DNA of 64,000 bases from Collinsella aerofaciens (GTDB taxonomy: Bacteria; Actinomycetota; Coriobacteriia; Coriobacteriales; Coriobacteriaceae). The notes beneath the pieces are model-generated. The model saw nothing but the letters and a program-made list of their open reading frames with translations, did no database searches and was not told where the DNA came from. The position numbers were made by a program, and so were the translations under genes. This document shows, piece after piece, positions 35,071 through 45,177 of this stretch (position 1 is its first letter; each line of letters begins with the position of its first letter). The DNA is taken from assembly GCF_009876115.1 (NCBI RefSeq), contig NZ_WWSY01000006.1, forward strand, positions 62,001-126,000, written 5' to 3'.

Positions 35071-35646
35071 TTATCCCGCCGATGGAGTTATTGCCGTTTC
35101 GCTCGTCTGATTCGCATCGACGTCGTCGCCTTGCTTGTCTTCGTCCTTTTGCACATCGGCGATGGTGGAGGCCGCCGCAACGATACCGCGCTGGGGCGCG
35201 ACGCTCGTCTGGGCCTGAGCGCCCTCGACAACTTCTGTACCTACATGCGCGAGCTCGGGCGATTTAAACATTGCGTCCAAGTTGGCGCCACCGCCGGCAT
35301 ATCCGAGCGCAGCGAGCGCGATGACGATCACTGCAACGGCGGCCACGATCGGCACGTAGCGATGCCAGCCGGCGGGATTGAGCCCGCTGCGGCGAGCCGC
35401 CCCGCGGCTGATGTAGCCGAGCGTTCCGTCGTGCTTGAGCTTTGAGCCCACCACGCGTTTGCGGCCCCACAGCGAGGACTCTGCCTGCATTGCCAAGCGG
35501 GCGCTTGCCGAAGGATAGCCGTATTTAGTGCGCTTGAACGAGCCATCAAACCCCGAGGCGTGTTTGCCCCACGTCACCGATGTTGTGCGTCGGTTGACCG
35601 GCGCGGCACTCCGCCTTCTGCGGCTCGGTTTTGAAGTCTCAGCCAT
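35071..35646 (-). CDS. Hypothetical single-pass membrane protein with basic N-terminus
   Basis: The 191-residue protein has a strongly basic, Ser/Arg-rich N-terminal half (~1-95, 'KPSRRRRSAAPVNRRTTS'), one membrane helix at ~100-122 ('YVPIVAAVAVIVIALAALGY') and an acidic, low-complexity C-terminus ('DVQKDEDKQGDDVDANQ'). By the positive-inside rule the C-terminal part would be outside. I do not recognise the family. It follows the Fis-type regulator by 84 bases on the same strand; its own ribosome site is weak (GAGGG). Confidence 0.65.
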   Translation of the reverse strand: MAETSKPSRRRRSAAPVNRRTTSVTWGKHASGFDGSFKRTKYGYPSASARLAMQAESSLWGRKRVVGSKLKHDGTLGYISRGAARRSGLNPAGWHRYVPIVAAVAVIVIALAALGYAGGGANLDAMFKSPELAHVGTEVVEGAQAQTSVAPQRGIVAAASTIADVQKDEDKQGDDVDANQTSETAITPSAG

Positions 35647-35730
35647 ATGCCCTCGCACGCCGTAACCAAATCGAAACAATAACGCTTTGGACTGTAGCAC
35701 ACGCGTCGCGTGCGGTCACGGGCGCCTCGC

Positions 35731-36948
35731 TCAACGGTCATCGTCCTTCAGCAAGCGCCACAGCGTTGTACGGCTTATGCCCAGCACCTCCGCCGCACGG
35801 GTTCGGTTGCCGTGGAGATGGTCTACAACCAGATGCGCGATATCTCGCTCGGTATCGGCCAGCGGTCGCAGGATATACAGGTCACTTTCAAGCGTCGGGG
35901 CGCCAAAGGTTGCGGTCTTAATCACGTCCTCTTGGGCGAACACTTCCTCCGCCACAGCGCGGTCCACCGTGCCCGTCCCCACCAATATATACAGTCGTTC
36001 CGAGACCTCGCGGAGCTGCAGATAGTTGCGCGGCCAGCGGTAAGCATCGAGCGTCTTCGTCGCCGCGGCAGACAGCGTGGGCGCTGCCGTCCCAAATGCA
36101 TCAGCGAGATATTCCAAATAGCGCGCGACCTTCGTCGACGCGGCTCCCTGCTCGGCGATTGCCGGCGCGACGCTCACCGCACAGGCGAAGCGCTCGGTCA
36201 CAAAGGCGGCTTGATCACTTTCGCCGCCGCCCGGCATGTCATTCGCCGTCAGCACCACATGGCAGCGCGTCGCCAACGCGGTGTCGGTCATCGTGGAGAC
36301 CAGCTCGCGGAGGCGCTGGGGGCCAACCGCATTCCAGCCCTCAATGCAAAGGGTCAGCCCCGTTTGGAACAGCGGCGATTCGGAGCTTTTGAGCACATGG
36401 CGCCAACCGCGATCGGTGAGTTCATCGAGCGCGACGGAAACAAAGGGCTGATCGACAAAAGGGCCATCCAGATAGAGGCGCTTGGCAATCTCGACCTGAC
36501 CCGCTCCCAGCTCGCCCTCGAGCATAAGGGGCACGCCGCGCGCATAGCTCTCGGTAACCGGTACAGCCACCGAGGCCGCCCCCTCAACGATGCCGTACGC
36601 GCTCGATTCATAGCGGACCTCAACTTCGTCGGCGTTGAGCCACTCGATGCCCGCATGCGCCGCGGCACCGCGCACCTCGCGGACCACAACGACCCAAAGC
36701 CTCCCGCCCTCTTTGTCGGTGGGGCGAACGGTCAGGCTCAGGCGCGTACCCTCACGCCCCATAACCAGACGCGCGCCGTCTCCTATACGGTCGAGACGCT
36801 CAGCGACAAAAGCCGCCACATCCCGCTCAAGCGCCGCGTCATTCATGGTCGAGATCGCGACGTCCCCACGCGCATCGATTGCCAATGCCGAGGCCCCGGC
36901 AGCAGCTAGGGCATCGGTCAAGATGTTCAGCTTAGCATTGCTATCCAT
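35731..36948 (-). CDS. Fis-type HTH regulator with degenerate NtrC-like AAA+ domain
   Basis: The 405-residue protein has an N-terminal region (~1-140) of unknown fold, a central region (~155-330) laid out like a sigma-54 activator AAA+ domain, and a C-terminal Fis-type HTH ('HLVVDHLHGNRTRAAEVLGI' then 'SRTTLWRLLK'). The expected Walker A GESGTGKE reads 'GELGAGQVEIA' with the Lys lost, and no GAFTGA loop is visible. It is thus unlikely to hydrolyse ATP or to open a sigma-54 promoter in the standard way. It follows the YeiH gene on the same strand with a 266-bp gap. ATG 36948 has AGGGGC upstream. Function is inferred as a local regulator. Confidence 0.7.
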   Translation of the reverse strand: MDSNAKLNILTDALAAAGASALAIDARGDVAISTMNDAALERDVAAFVAERLDRIGDGARLVMGREGTRLSLTVRPTDKEGGRLWVVVVREVRGAAAHAGIEWLNADEVEVRYESSAYGIVEGAASVAVPVTESYARGVPLMLEGELGAGQVEIAKRLYLDGPFVDQPFVSVALDELTDRGWRHVLKSSESPLFQTGLTLCIEGWNAVGPQRLRELVSTMTDTALATRCHVVLTANDMPGGGESDQAAFVTERFACAVSVAPAIAEQGAASTKVARYLEYLADAFGTAAPTLSAAATKTLDAYRWPRNYLQLREVSERLYILVGTGTVDRAVAEEVFAQEDVIKTATFGAPTLESDLYILRPLADTERDIAHLVVDHLHGNRTRAAEVLGISRTTLWRLLKDDDR

Positions 36949-37097
36949 GATTTGCCCCTGTCCGCGGCGACGTGCAACCGCCGACGGTCGCACGACCGAG
37001 TGTTTCAAAATTGAACGATATTGCTCACCAAACACTATAGGGCAGAAAGCGCCGTCCTGCGAGTATAGGTGTTGCCCCGCATCGCCATCCTGGCGGG

Positions 37098-37165
37098 GCG
37101 ATAAGAGCTCTTCGGGACTTATAAACCTGCGGACAAGCCATACCCGCAAGAGCTCCTATCGCTCC
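37098..37165. other. Inverted repeat between the yeiH-like gene and the Fis-type regulator
   Basis: GGCGATAAGAGCTCTT and AAGAGCTCCTATCGC pair around a 35-base centre that itself has CGGG/CCCG ends. It lies 50-120 bases after the exporter stop. It may be a terminator without a T run or a leader structure for the downstream regulator. Confidence 0.45.
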
Positions 37166-37214
37166 ACCGAAGGCTTGCGCTCACCGGCAGCCAGCACGCG
37201 AATAAGCTACTTCT

Positions 37215-38249
37215 CTACCAGATTCCCAGCACGTGCTGCATTCCCAAACTCATGCACGCAATGCCAATCCAGCAGCAAAAGCCCAACGCGATGGGCTTGC
37301 CGCCCTTTTTGACCAGCTCGACGATATCGGTATTAAAACCAATAGCCGCCATGGCCATCACAATAAAGAACTTCGACAGCTCCTTGATGGGCGCCGTGAT
37401 GGACGCGGGAAGCTGAAGCACCGTGGTGATCACGCTCGCCAGCACAAAGAACAGCACAAACATGGGAAACGCACGTTTAAGCGAGAACGTGCTTTTGGCG
37501 TCACCGCCGGCCTTGCGTGCCAGATGCATCTGCCAGCATGCGAGGACCAGCGTGATGGGAATAATGGCCAGCGTCCTGGTGAGCTTGACCACTGTGGCGC
37601 TCTCGAGCACATTGGCGCCGGGATGCATGCTGTCCCAGGCGCTCGCCGCAGCCGTTACCGACGAGGTGTCGTTGATGGCGGTGCCGGCAAACAGGCCAAA
37701 GCCCTCGTTGGTCAGCCCGAGCATGCCGCCGAGCGTCGGAAACACGAGCGCCGCGATAACGTTAAACAGGAAGATGACCGAAATGGCCTGGGCAATCTCG
37801 CGATCGTCGGCATCGATGACGGGCGCGGTCGCAGCGATGGCCGAACCGCCGCAAATCGACGAACCCACACCCACAAGCGTCGCGATCTTACCCGGTACGT
37901 TCATGACGCGGCAGAGCACAAAGGCGATGACAAGCGAGGTCGAGATCGTCGCCACGATAATCGGCAGCGACTGGGCGCCCTTGGACAGAATCTGGGAGAG
38001 GTTCATGCCAAAGCCAAGCAGGATAACCGCGTACTGCAAGACTTTTTTGGACGTATAGGTGACGCCGGCGGCGAGCTGTTCGCGACGCTTCCTGGGAAAG
38101 ACGAGCGCCAGGACCATGCCAAAGAGGATGGCAAATACCGGACCGCCGACCACCTCAATTTGTTTGCCGAGCAACGTCGCGGGAATGGCAATGATCAGGC
38201 AGAACAAGACGCCTTTCCAGCGCTCGCGAACGATATTTGCCAGTTGCAT
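37215..38249 (-). CDS. YeiH/UPF0324-family putative sulfate (organosulfur) exporter
   Basis: The 344-residue protein has about ten membrane helices and the family motifs 'GGPVFAILFGMVLA', 'LLGFGMNLSQI', 'GVGSSICGGSAIAATAPVI' and 'AGTAINDTSSVTAAA'. Members are proposed to export sulfite or sulfonates; the substrate is not proven. AAGGAA precedes the ATG by 6 bases. It diverges from a GntR regulator at 38443 and is followed by the Fis-type regulator; either could control it. Confidence 0.9.
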   Translation of the reverse strand: MQLANIVRERWKGVLFCLIIAIPATLLGKQIEVVGGPVFAILFGMVLALVFPRKRREQLAAGVTYTSKKVLQYAVILLGFGMNLSQILSKGAQSLPIIVATISTSLVIAFVLCRVMNVPGKIATLVGVGSSICGGSAIAATAPVIDADDREIAQAISVIFLFNVIAALVFPTLGGMLGLTNEGFGLFAGTAINDTSSVTAAASAWDSMHPGANVLESATVVKLTRTLAIIPITLVLACWQMHLARKAGGDAKSTFSLKRAFPMFVLFFVLASVITTVLQLPASITAPIKELSKFFIVMAMAAIGFNTDIVELVKKGGKPIALGFCCWIGIACMSLGMQHVLGIW

Positions 38250-38442
38250 ATGGGATTCCTTCTTTCTATTTCACGTTTGCGACGGCTTATGATACGGCAA
38301 CATTGAGCACAGCCTTGCGCAAACACAGACTAAGATGCCGCAATAGTTCTCAGGCAACAGCCGAATTGCCCACCGCGGAGAGCTGATTCGCGGCATAATT
38401 AACAACTGACATATGAGTTTGATAGAACAGTTGCGAGGCGCT

Positions 38443-39144
38443 ATGGAAGAATCGATGCACGTCGGCGAGCAGGAAACGAGCCTACAGGACCAGTCCTACC
38501 ACACCATTCGACGCAAAATCGTCTACCTGGACTACAAGCCGGGCGAAAAGCTGGGCGTCAAGCAACTTTGCGACGACCTAGATATGGGGCGCACCCCTGT
38601 GCGCGAGGCTTTGGTTCGTTTGGCGCAGGAAGGCCTGGTGCGCACCGTGCCCCAGAGCGGTACCTACGTCTCGCCCATCAACCTCACCCTTGCCGAGAGT
38701 GCCTGTTACATCCGCGAGCATCTGGAAAAGCAGGTGATTGTGGAGTGCTGTGCGCGCGCCACGTCGGCCGGCATCGAGCAGCTCGACCGCGCCATCGTGC
38801 TGCAGGAAAAGGCCATGGCCGAAGAGGATCGCATCGGCTTCTTTTTGAGCGACAACCTCATGCATCACATGATTTTTAGCATCGCATGTCGCAGCACCGT
38901 GTGGTCGTGGCTCGAAGAGACCAATGCCGACCTGGAGCGCTTCCGCTGGCTGCGCGCCGCCACGCAGGTTCTCGACAATCAGGACATCGTGAACGAGCAC
39001 AAGCAGATTCGCCGCGCTATCGCCGGTCGCGACCCCATCGAAGCGAGCTTTTTGGTCAGCAAGCACCTGCATATGATGTTCCGCAACCAGACCGAGGTTC
39101 TGGACCAGTTCCCCGAGTACTTCGAGACCAGCAAGCTCCGCTAA
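38443..39144 (+). CDS. GntR-family (FadR/FCD-type) transcriptional regulator
   Basis: The 233-residue protein has a GntR winged helix ('SYHTIRRKIVYLDYKPGEKL' then 'GVKQLCDDLDMGRTPVREAL', ending 'VRTVPQSGTYVS') and an all-helical FCD domain with metal-site-like His residues ('NLMHHMIFS', 'EHKQI', 'KHLHMMF'). ATG 38443 is chosen because GAGG lies five bases before it, while the earlier ATG 38413 lies only ~15 bases after a CATAAT -10 and has no ribosome site. It is divergent from the YeiH gene and is the likeliest local regulator of it. Confidence 0.82.
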   Translation: MEESMHVGEQETSLQDQSYHTIRRKIVYLDYKPGEKLGVKQLCDDLDMGRTPVREALVRLAQEGLVRTVPQSGTYVSPINLTLAESACYIREHLEKQVIVECCARATSAGIEQLDRAIVLQEKAMAEEDRIGFFLSDNLMHHMIFSIACRSTVWSWLEETNADLERFRWLRAATQVLDNQDIVNEHKQIRRAIAGRDPIEASFLVSKHLHMMFRNQTEVLDQFPEYFETSKLR

Positions 39145-39192
39145 CCTGCCAAATAGGGACAGGTTCATTTTGGCAGGTTTTATCTGGGCAAA
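39143..39192. repeat. Palindromic repeat 'CCTGCCAAA..GGGACAGG' family, copy 1
   Basis: AACCTGCCAAA, core AGGGACAGGTTCA, TTTTGGCAGGTTTTATCTGG. The left end overlaps the GntR stop codon. Other copies: 43740-43793 (inverted), 51017-51066, 53103-53155. Confidence 0.75.
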
Positions 39193-39194
39193 TC

Positions 39195-39905
39195 AGAACC
39201 ACCCTTAAAAAGGGTGGTTTGCTCTTAGGGTATAACCCACGGGCCCCGGGCTCGCGTCTAAAGGCGCGGGCCCGGACTTCGTCCAGGCCTAGTGCATCTT
39301 GACCCGTGGCGCGCCGGTCGAACCGGCGGGATCACCCCCTCTTGAAGGGGTCCTCGTACTCCTTCACGCTCAGCTTGTCCAGCGCGATGTCGTGGGACTC
39401 CTGCTCCCTGATGTACTTGGCGATCGTCGCCTCGTTCAGGCCGACGGTGGACACGTAGTAGCCCTCCGCCCAGAACTTCCTGTTGCCGAACTTGTACTTG
39501 AGGTTGGCGTGCCTGTCGAATATCATCAGCGAGCTCTTCCCCTTCAGGTAGCCCATGACGCTCGCGACGCTGTACTTCGGCGGGATCGCCAGCAGCACGT
39601 GCACGTGGTCGGGCATCAGGTGCCCCTCGATTATCTCGATCCCCTTGTACTCGCACAGCTTCCTGAGGATCTCCCCTATGTCGCTCCTGATTTGGTTGTA
39701 GATCACTTTGCGCCTATACTTCGGCGTGAACACGATGTGGTACTTGCACATCCACTTCGTGTGGGAAAGGCTGTAGGCCTTCTGGGCCATGGCGACCACC
39801 CCTTCGACTCGAATTCTTGACGGCCTGAACAATCGTCAATATCGGTCGGAGGGGTGGCTTTGTAAAGCCGTTTGTCTCCACCCGCGTAGCGGGTGGTTTA
39901 AAGCT
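39195..39905 (-). mobile_element. IS200-like (IS200/IS605 family) insertion sequence
   Basis: A single Y1 transposase gene is flanked by subterminal hairpins: ACCACCCTT-AAAA-AGGGTGGT (39198-39218) on the left and CCACCCGC-GTA-GCGGGTGG (39878-39896) on the right, with no terminal inverted repeats, as expected for this family. Exact ends cannot be fixed by eye. It lies between the GntR gene and the glmS terminator and disrupts no gene. Confidence 0.8.
39332..39790 (-). CDS. tnpA: IS200-type HUH (Y1) transposase TnpA
   Basis: The 152-residue protein has the Y1 fold: 'YHIVFTPKYRRKVI', the HUH metal motif in 'HLMPDHVHVLL', and the catalytic Tyr probably in 'ATIAKYIREQE'. The 'GYYVSTVG' segment is typical of IS200 TnpA. 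It cuts and joins single-stranded ends at subterminal hairpins. ATG 39790 has AAGGGG upstream. Length is normal for the family, so it may be active. Confidence 0.92.
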   Translation of the reverse strand: MAQKAYSLSHTKWMCKYHIVFTPKYRRKVIYNQIRSDIGEILRKLCEYKGIEIIEGHLMPDHVHVLLAIPPKYSVASVMGYLKGKSSLMIFDRHANLKYKFGNRKFWAEGYYVSTVGLNEATIAKYIREQESHDIALDKLSVKEYEDPFKRG

Positions 39906-39945
39906 GGCCGCTGCGCGGCCAGCGGACTAAAGTCTTGAATGAAAC

Positions 39946-39979
39946 AAGGCCCGGCTCCGCTGCAACGGAGCCGGGCCTT
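39946..39979 (-). terminator. Intrinsic terminator of glmS
   Basis: AAGGCCCGGCTCCG-CTGCAA-CGGAGCCGGGCCTT, a 14-bp perfect stem, 24 bases after the glmS stop on the minus strand, followed there by TTTC. Confidence 0.9.
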
Positions 39980-40002
39980 GGTCGCCAGAATGGCGGAACC
40001 AA

Positions 40003-41850
<1,848 letters not shown>

Positions 41851-41949
41851 AGGATAAATCCCTTCGTTCGCGTGACTGCAAGACGTCCACGCACGGGGGG
41901 CGCTGAGACGTATAACGTTCGAGTATTGTACTCACGCAAGCGCAAGCTG

Positions 41950-41984
41950 ATATACCAGAAGTGGTATCTCAACTTAGATACCAC
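41950..41984 (-). promoter_or_regulatory. GntR-like operator half sites upstream of glmS
   Basis: Half sites ATACCA (41952-41957), TGGTAT (41962-41967) and ATACCA (41978-41983) create overlapping dyads: ATACCA-N4-TGGTAT and TGGTATCT-N6-AGATACCA. They sit ~20-55 bases upstream of a TACAAT -10 for glmS. HutC/NagR/DasR-type GntR regulators bind related TGGT...ACCA sequences. Confidence 0.55.
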
Positions 41985-42012
41985 CCGATGCACACATGCC
42001 CAAATCATCACG

Positions 42013-42040
42013 ATGGGGACAGGCGCCTTTGCGGCGGCTT
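42013..42040. repeat. Degenerate 'GGGGACAGG' repeat fragment
   Basis: GGGGACAGGCGCCTTTGCGGCGGCTT resembles the right half of the 6326 and 43684 repeats; the left arm is missing. It lies just after the permease stop. Confidence 0.45.
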
Positions 42041-42048
42041 GACCGGTT

Positions 42049-42696
42049 CTAGAGGCGCAGATGACGCTCGAGCCGATTACCCAGGGCAGTGAGCGCCATG
42101 ACAATGACGTAGTAGACCACAGCCACCACCAAAAACGGTTCAAAGGCTCGATAGGTGAGCGCTTGCACGCTCTGGGCGGCACGCATCATGTCCATCAGGC
42201 CGATGGTTGCCACCAGCGAGGAGCTCTTGAGGACCGTGATCACTTCGTTGACCAGGGCGGGGGCAATCGAACGCATCGCCTGCGGAACAACGATCTTGCG
42301 CATCATGGGAACATAGCGAAGCCCGATGGCCCGAGCGGCATCGTACTGACCCCGGTCAACGCCCTCGATACCACCGCGTACCGCCTCGGACACCGTCGCT
42401 GAGCCGTTAAGCCCCAGCGTAATGGCACCGGCGGCAAACATCGATATTTTAAAACCCGTGAGCTGCGGCGTCGCAAAGTACGCCAAAAAGAGCAGCACGA
42501 TAAGCGGAACGCCGCGAAAGATAGAGGTGTAGAAGCTGAGCACCGCACGCAATGGGCGACAGGGTAAAACCTTGAGCACGGCAATGAGAAAGCCCAGGGC
42601 AAGCGCTATAACCAGAGCGGCGGCCGTCACCTGACAGGTCACGACCAGGCCGCTCATAAACATCGGTATATATGGTTCTAGCAGTTCAAACTTCAT
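42049..42696 (-). CDS. Polar amino-acid ABC transporter, permease
   Basis: The 215-residue HisM/GlnP-type permease has about five helices and the EAA loop ('SEAVRGGIEGVDRGQYDAAR' then 'AIGLRY.P..KIVVPQA'). Its start ATG 42696 has GAGGG upstream and follows the binding-protein stop by 33 bases, so the two genes form an operon. No ATPase gene is in this operon; the GlnQ-type ATPase at 56794 could serve it (inference). Confidence 0.9.
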   Translation of the reverse strand: MKFELLEPYIPMFMSGLVVTCQVTAAALVIALALGFLIAVLKVLPCRPLRAVLSFYTSIFRGVPLIVLLFLAYFATPQLTGFKISMFAAGAITLGLNGSATVSEAVRGGIEGVDRGQYDAARAIGLRYVPMMRKIVVPQAMRSIAPALVNEVITVLKSSSLVATIGLMDMMRAAQSVQALTYRAFEPFLVVAVVYYVIVMALTALGNRLERHLRL

Positions 42697-42729
42697 CAGC
42701 ATGCCCTCGGCGTGCGCCTCACCGGATCG

Positions 42730-43611
42730 CTATTTTCCGGCAACCGTCGACGTGCCGGAAGCGGAATAGTCGCCGTTCCACATAAAGTCGGCGCCCACAT
42801 ACTGCTTGATATAGCCGTCGATGGTGCCATCCTCGAGCATCTCGCCGATGCACTCGTCAAGCGCCGCGACAAAGCCGGCACCCTTCTTGGCCATCAGACG
42901 GTACACGCCCACATGACCACTCGTCTCGGAACGATCGAGCAGGCCCAGCACCAGGCCCTCGTTCGCATCGCGCATGGACTGGCCCTCGGCGCCGTCGCAC
43001 AGGTAGGCATCGATGCGCCCGGCGAGCACCTCTTGCAGGCACTGGTCGCCGCCGTCGTACGTGTGAATATCGGCATCGGGCATAACCTTGGCGATGAACT
43101 TGTTCTGCACGGTGCCGGTGGTGCAGGCGATGGACTTGCCAGCAAGGTCCTCGACGCGCTTGACAGGATCGCCGCCAAGTGTGAGAACGCCTACGAGCGG
43201 CTGATAATAGCCGCGCGTGAAGTCGTACGTCTGCTCGCGCTCTTCGTTGGAGCTCATCGCCATGGTAAAGGCCTTGTCATCGCTCTGCACCGATGCAAGC
43301 GTGGCGGCAAAGTCCTGCGGCTCAAAGTCGTAAGAAAAGCCCAGGCGCGAGGCCATCTCATCGGCAATGGCAATATCCAGGCCGACAACCTTCTGCTTGC
43401 CGTCCGACTGCGTCTCCAGATAGCGATAGGGCGCGAAGGCATCGTCGCCCACAAAGGTGAGCTTGGCGCCTTTGATATCGTCGCCCGCACCCGCAGCAGA
43501 ACCAGCGGCAGAGCCCTTGTCAGCGCCATTGCCAGCGCAACCGCTCGCCGCAACCATTGCTGTACCGGCAAGCAAACTCAGGAAATCACGACGAGAAACA
43601 GAGCGAGTCAT
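42730..43611 (-). CDS. Polar amino-acid ABC transporter, substrate-binding lipoprotein
   Basis: The 293-residue protein begins with a twin-arginine-like 'SVSRRDFLSLLAGT' and a lipobox 'VAASGC', then a Ser/Gly/Ala linker and an SBP family 3 domain: 'GLDIAIADEMASRLG', 'DFAATLASVQSDD', 'TYDFTRGYYQPLVGVLT', 'GKSIACTTGTVQNKF'. It captures a polar amino acid or cystine outside the membrane. AAAGG precedes ATG 43611. The gene is divergent from a LacI regulator at 43858. Confidence 0.9.
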   Translation of the reverse strand: MTRSVSRRDFLSLLAGTAMVAASGCAGNGADKGSAAGSAAGAGDDIKGAKLTFVGDDAFAPYRYLETQSDGKQKVVGLDIAIADEMASRLGFSYDFEPQDFAATLASVQSDDKAFTMAMSSNEEREQTYDFTRGYYQPLVGVLTLGGDPVKRVEDLAGKSIACTTGTVQNKFIAKVMPDADIHTYDGGDQCLQEVLAGRIDAYLCDGAEGQSMRDANEGLVLGLLDRSETSGHVGVYRLMAKKGAGFVAALDECIGEMLEDGTIDGYIKQYVGADFMWNGDYSASGTSTVAGK

Positions 43612-43683
43612 ACCAAAGCCTTTCAATCTACGTTCAAAACGGCTTCTATTGTAGACACTCCACTGTTGAGCGCGCAGCCCAGC

Positions 43684-43735
43684 CGCATCAAAACCACTAC
43701 AAAGGGGGACAGGCACCTTTGTGGTGGCTTGGTCT
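43684..43735. repeat. Palindromic repeat 'CCACTACAAAGG..GGACAGG' family, copy 2
   Basis: AAAACCACTACAAAGG, core GGGACAGGCA, CCTTTGTGGTGGCTT; same orientation as 6326-6376. It abuts an inverted copy of the other GGGACAGG repeat. Confidence 0.7.
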
Positions 43736-43739
43736 CCAG

Positions 43740-43793
43740 CGTTTCCCCAGATAAAACCTGCCAAAATAAACCTGTCCCTAATTGGAAGGTTTT
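43740..43793. repeat. Palindromic repeat 'CCTGCCAAA..GGGACAGG' family, copy 2 (inverted)
   Basis: On the minus strand it reads CCTTCCAATTAGGGACAGG, TTTATTTTGGCAGGTTTTAT and CTGGGGAAAC, nearly identical to 51017-51066. Confidence 0.75.
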
Positions 43794-43822
43794 GACACCC
43801 TAGGGGCGGGCGATGCTACAAT
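43792..43822 (+). promoter_or_regulatory. Promoter of the LacI-family gene
   Basis: TTGACA (43792-43797) and extended -10 TGCTACAAT (TACAAT 43817-43822) with a 19-base spacer, 36 bases before the start codon. Confidence 0.6.
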
Positions 43823-43857
43823 CTGGCTTGTACTTGAAACGCATCAAAGGGGCCGCT

Positions 43858-44970
43858 ATGGCAAAGGTAAAAATCAGCGATGTCGCGCGCGAGGCAGGGG
43901 TTTCGCTGGGCACGGTTTCCAACGCACTCAACCACCCCGAAAAGCTGCGCCCCGAGACCCTCAAGCTCATCAACGAGACCATCGGTCGCCTTGGCTATCT
44001 GCCCAACCAAAGCGCCCGTCAGCTCGCGGGCGGCACCACCAAGTCCTTTGGCCTGGTTCTCCCCCGTCTCGACCACGGCTTCTCGCTCCAAATTGCCAGC
44101 GGCGCCCATAACGAGGCACGCAAGCACGGCTATGACTTGCTCATCGCCAATGCCGATAACGACGATATTCTCGAGGACCATTACCTGCGCTATTTTATGG
44201 GCACGCAGATGTCCGGCGTCATGGTTCAGCCCATGGCGTCCCCCGACTGGCACCCCGCCATGACCAAGATGCCCGTGCCGATCGTCCATCTGGACATCCA
44301 CTGTTCCGAGCCCGGTTACTACGTGGCCGCCGACAACGAGGCGCAGGGGCGCATTATCGCCGAGCTCGCCATCGCCCGCGGCGCACGCCATATCACCGTT
44401 GTGGGCAGAGCGGCATTCATGCAGCTCACCCTGCGCGTGCTTGGCATTCACAAGGCCCTTGCCCTGCACCCCGATATCAAAATCGAAGTCATCGACGCCG
44501 GCGAATGGAATACCGCTGCCGACGGCTACAGCATTGGCGCTCAGATTGCCGGGCGCCCTGCCGACGAACGTCCCGATTTTGTCGTCGGCCTGACCGACGT
44601 GTTGGCCTCGGGTGTTATCTCGGCATTGGTCGACAAAGGCATCTCCGTCCCCGAGCAGATTCGCGTGGCCGGATGCGACGGCAATCCGCTTGCATGGAGT
44701 GGGTCGGTCCCACTGACCACGGTAGCGCCTCCGGGCTACGAAATTGGCCGCAAGGGTGTCCAACTGCTGATGGAGCAAATCGAGAACAAGGTCCCGACAA
44801 AGACCAAACATATCCGCATCGGCTCTGCCGCGCGCCCCGTCACCGCGGTCACGGCCACCGAGGACATCAACCGCCAAGAACTCGTGCGGCCGTTCCTCCT
44901 CGAACGCGCCAGCACCCAGGCGAGCAACCACGCCGAAGCCACCGCCATCAACCTCGGCGCTTACCTGTAG
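43858..44970 (+). CDS. LacI/GalR-family transcriptional regulator
   Basis: The 370-residue protein has the LacI HTH and hinge ('KISDVAREAGVSLGTVSNAL', 'LGYLPNQSARQLAGG') and a periplasmic-binding-protein-like effector domain ('FGLVLPRLDHGFSLQIASGA' ... 'VAGCDGNPLAWS...LTTV'). Start ATG 43858 has AAAGGGG upstream; an ATG 15 codons earlier lies within the -10 region. It is divergent from the amino-acid binding protein gene, but LacI ligands are usually sugars, so the target is uncertain. Confidence 0.88.
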   Translation: MAKVKISDVAREAGVSLGTVSNALNHPEKLRPETLKLINETIGRLGYLPNQSARQLAGGTTKSFGLVLPRLDHGFSLQIASGAHNEARKHGYDLLIANADNDDILEDHYLRYFMGTQMSGVMVQPMASPDWHPAMTKMPVPIVHLDIHCSEPGYYVAADNEAQGRIIAELAIARGARHITVVGRAAFMQLTLRVLGIHKALALHPDIKIEVIDAGEWNTAADGYSIGAQIAGRPADERPDFVVGLTDVLASGVISALVDKGISVPEQIRVAGCDGNPLAWSGSVPLTTVAPPGYEIGRKGVQLLMEQIENKVPTKTKHIRIGSAARPVTAVTATEDINRQELVRPFLLERASTQASNHAEATAINLGAYL

Positions 44971-44971
44971 C

Positions 44972-45013
44972 AAAAAGCGCCGCAGCGGAATCAGCCCCGC
45001 TGCGGCGCTTTTT
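44972..45013. terminator. Intrinsic terminator of the LacI-family gene
   Basis: AAAAAGCGCCGCAGCGG and CCGCTGCGGCGCTTTTT form a 17-bp perfect stem with an 8-base loop. Confidence 0.95.
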
Positions 45014-45177
45014 CCGGCCCCACACCCATTAGCCAGGGCTACAGCTACGGATATTTATGGAATACAATCTATATTTTCATGAATTAATTTGATAAAATGG
45101 ATTCGGTTCCATATTTTTTGTAATTTTATATAAATATTGATTTTGTTCCAATATTTTCAGACCCAGGGAGAGGCTTT

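Noticed and set aside
36949..37149. N-terminal extension of the Fis-type regulator to 37149
   Set aside because: It crosses the inverted repeat at 37098 and no ribosome site precedes the upstream start.
42013..42040. glmS ribozyme or riboswitch near glmS
   Set aside because: The glmS leader is short and holds no glmS ribozyme core that I can recognise; only operator-like dyads are visible.
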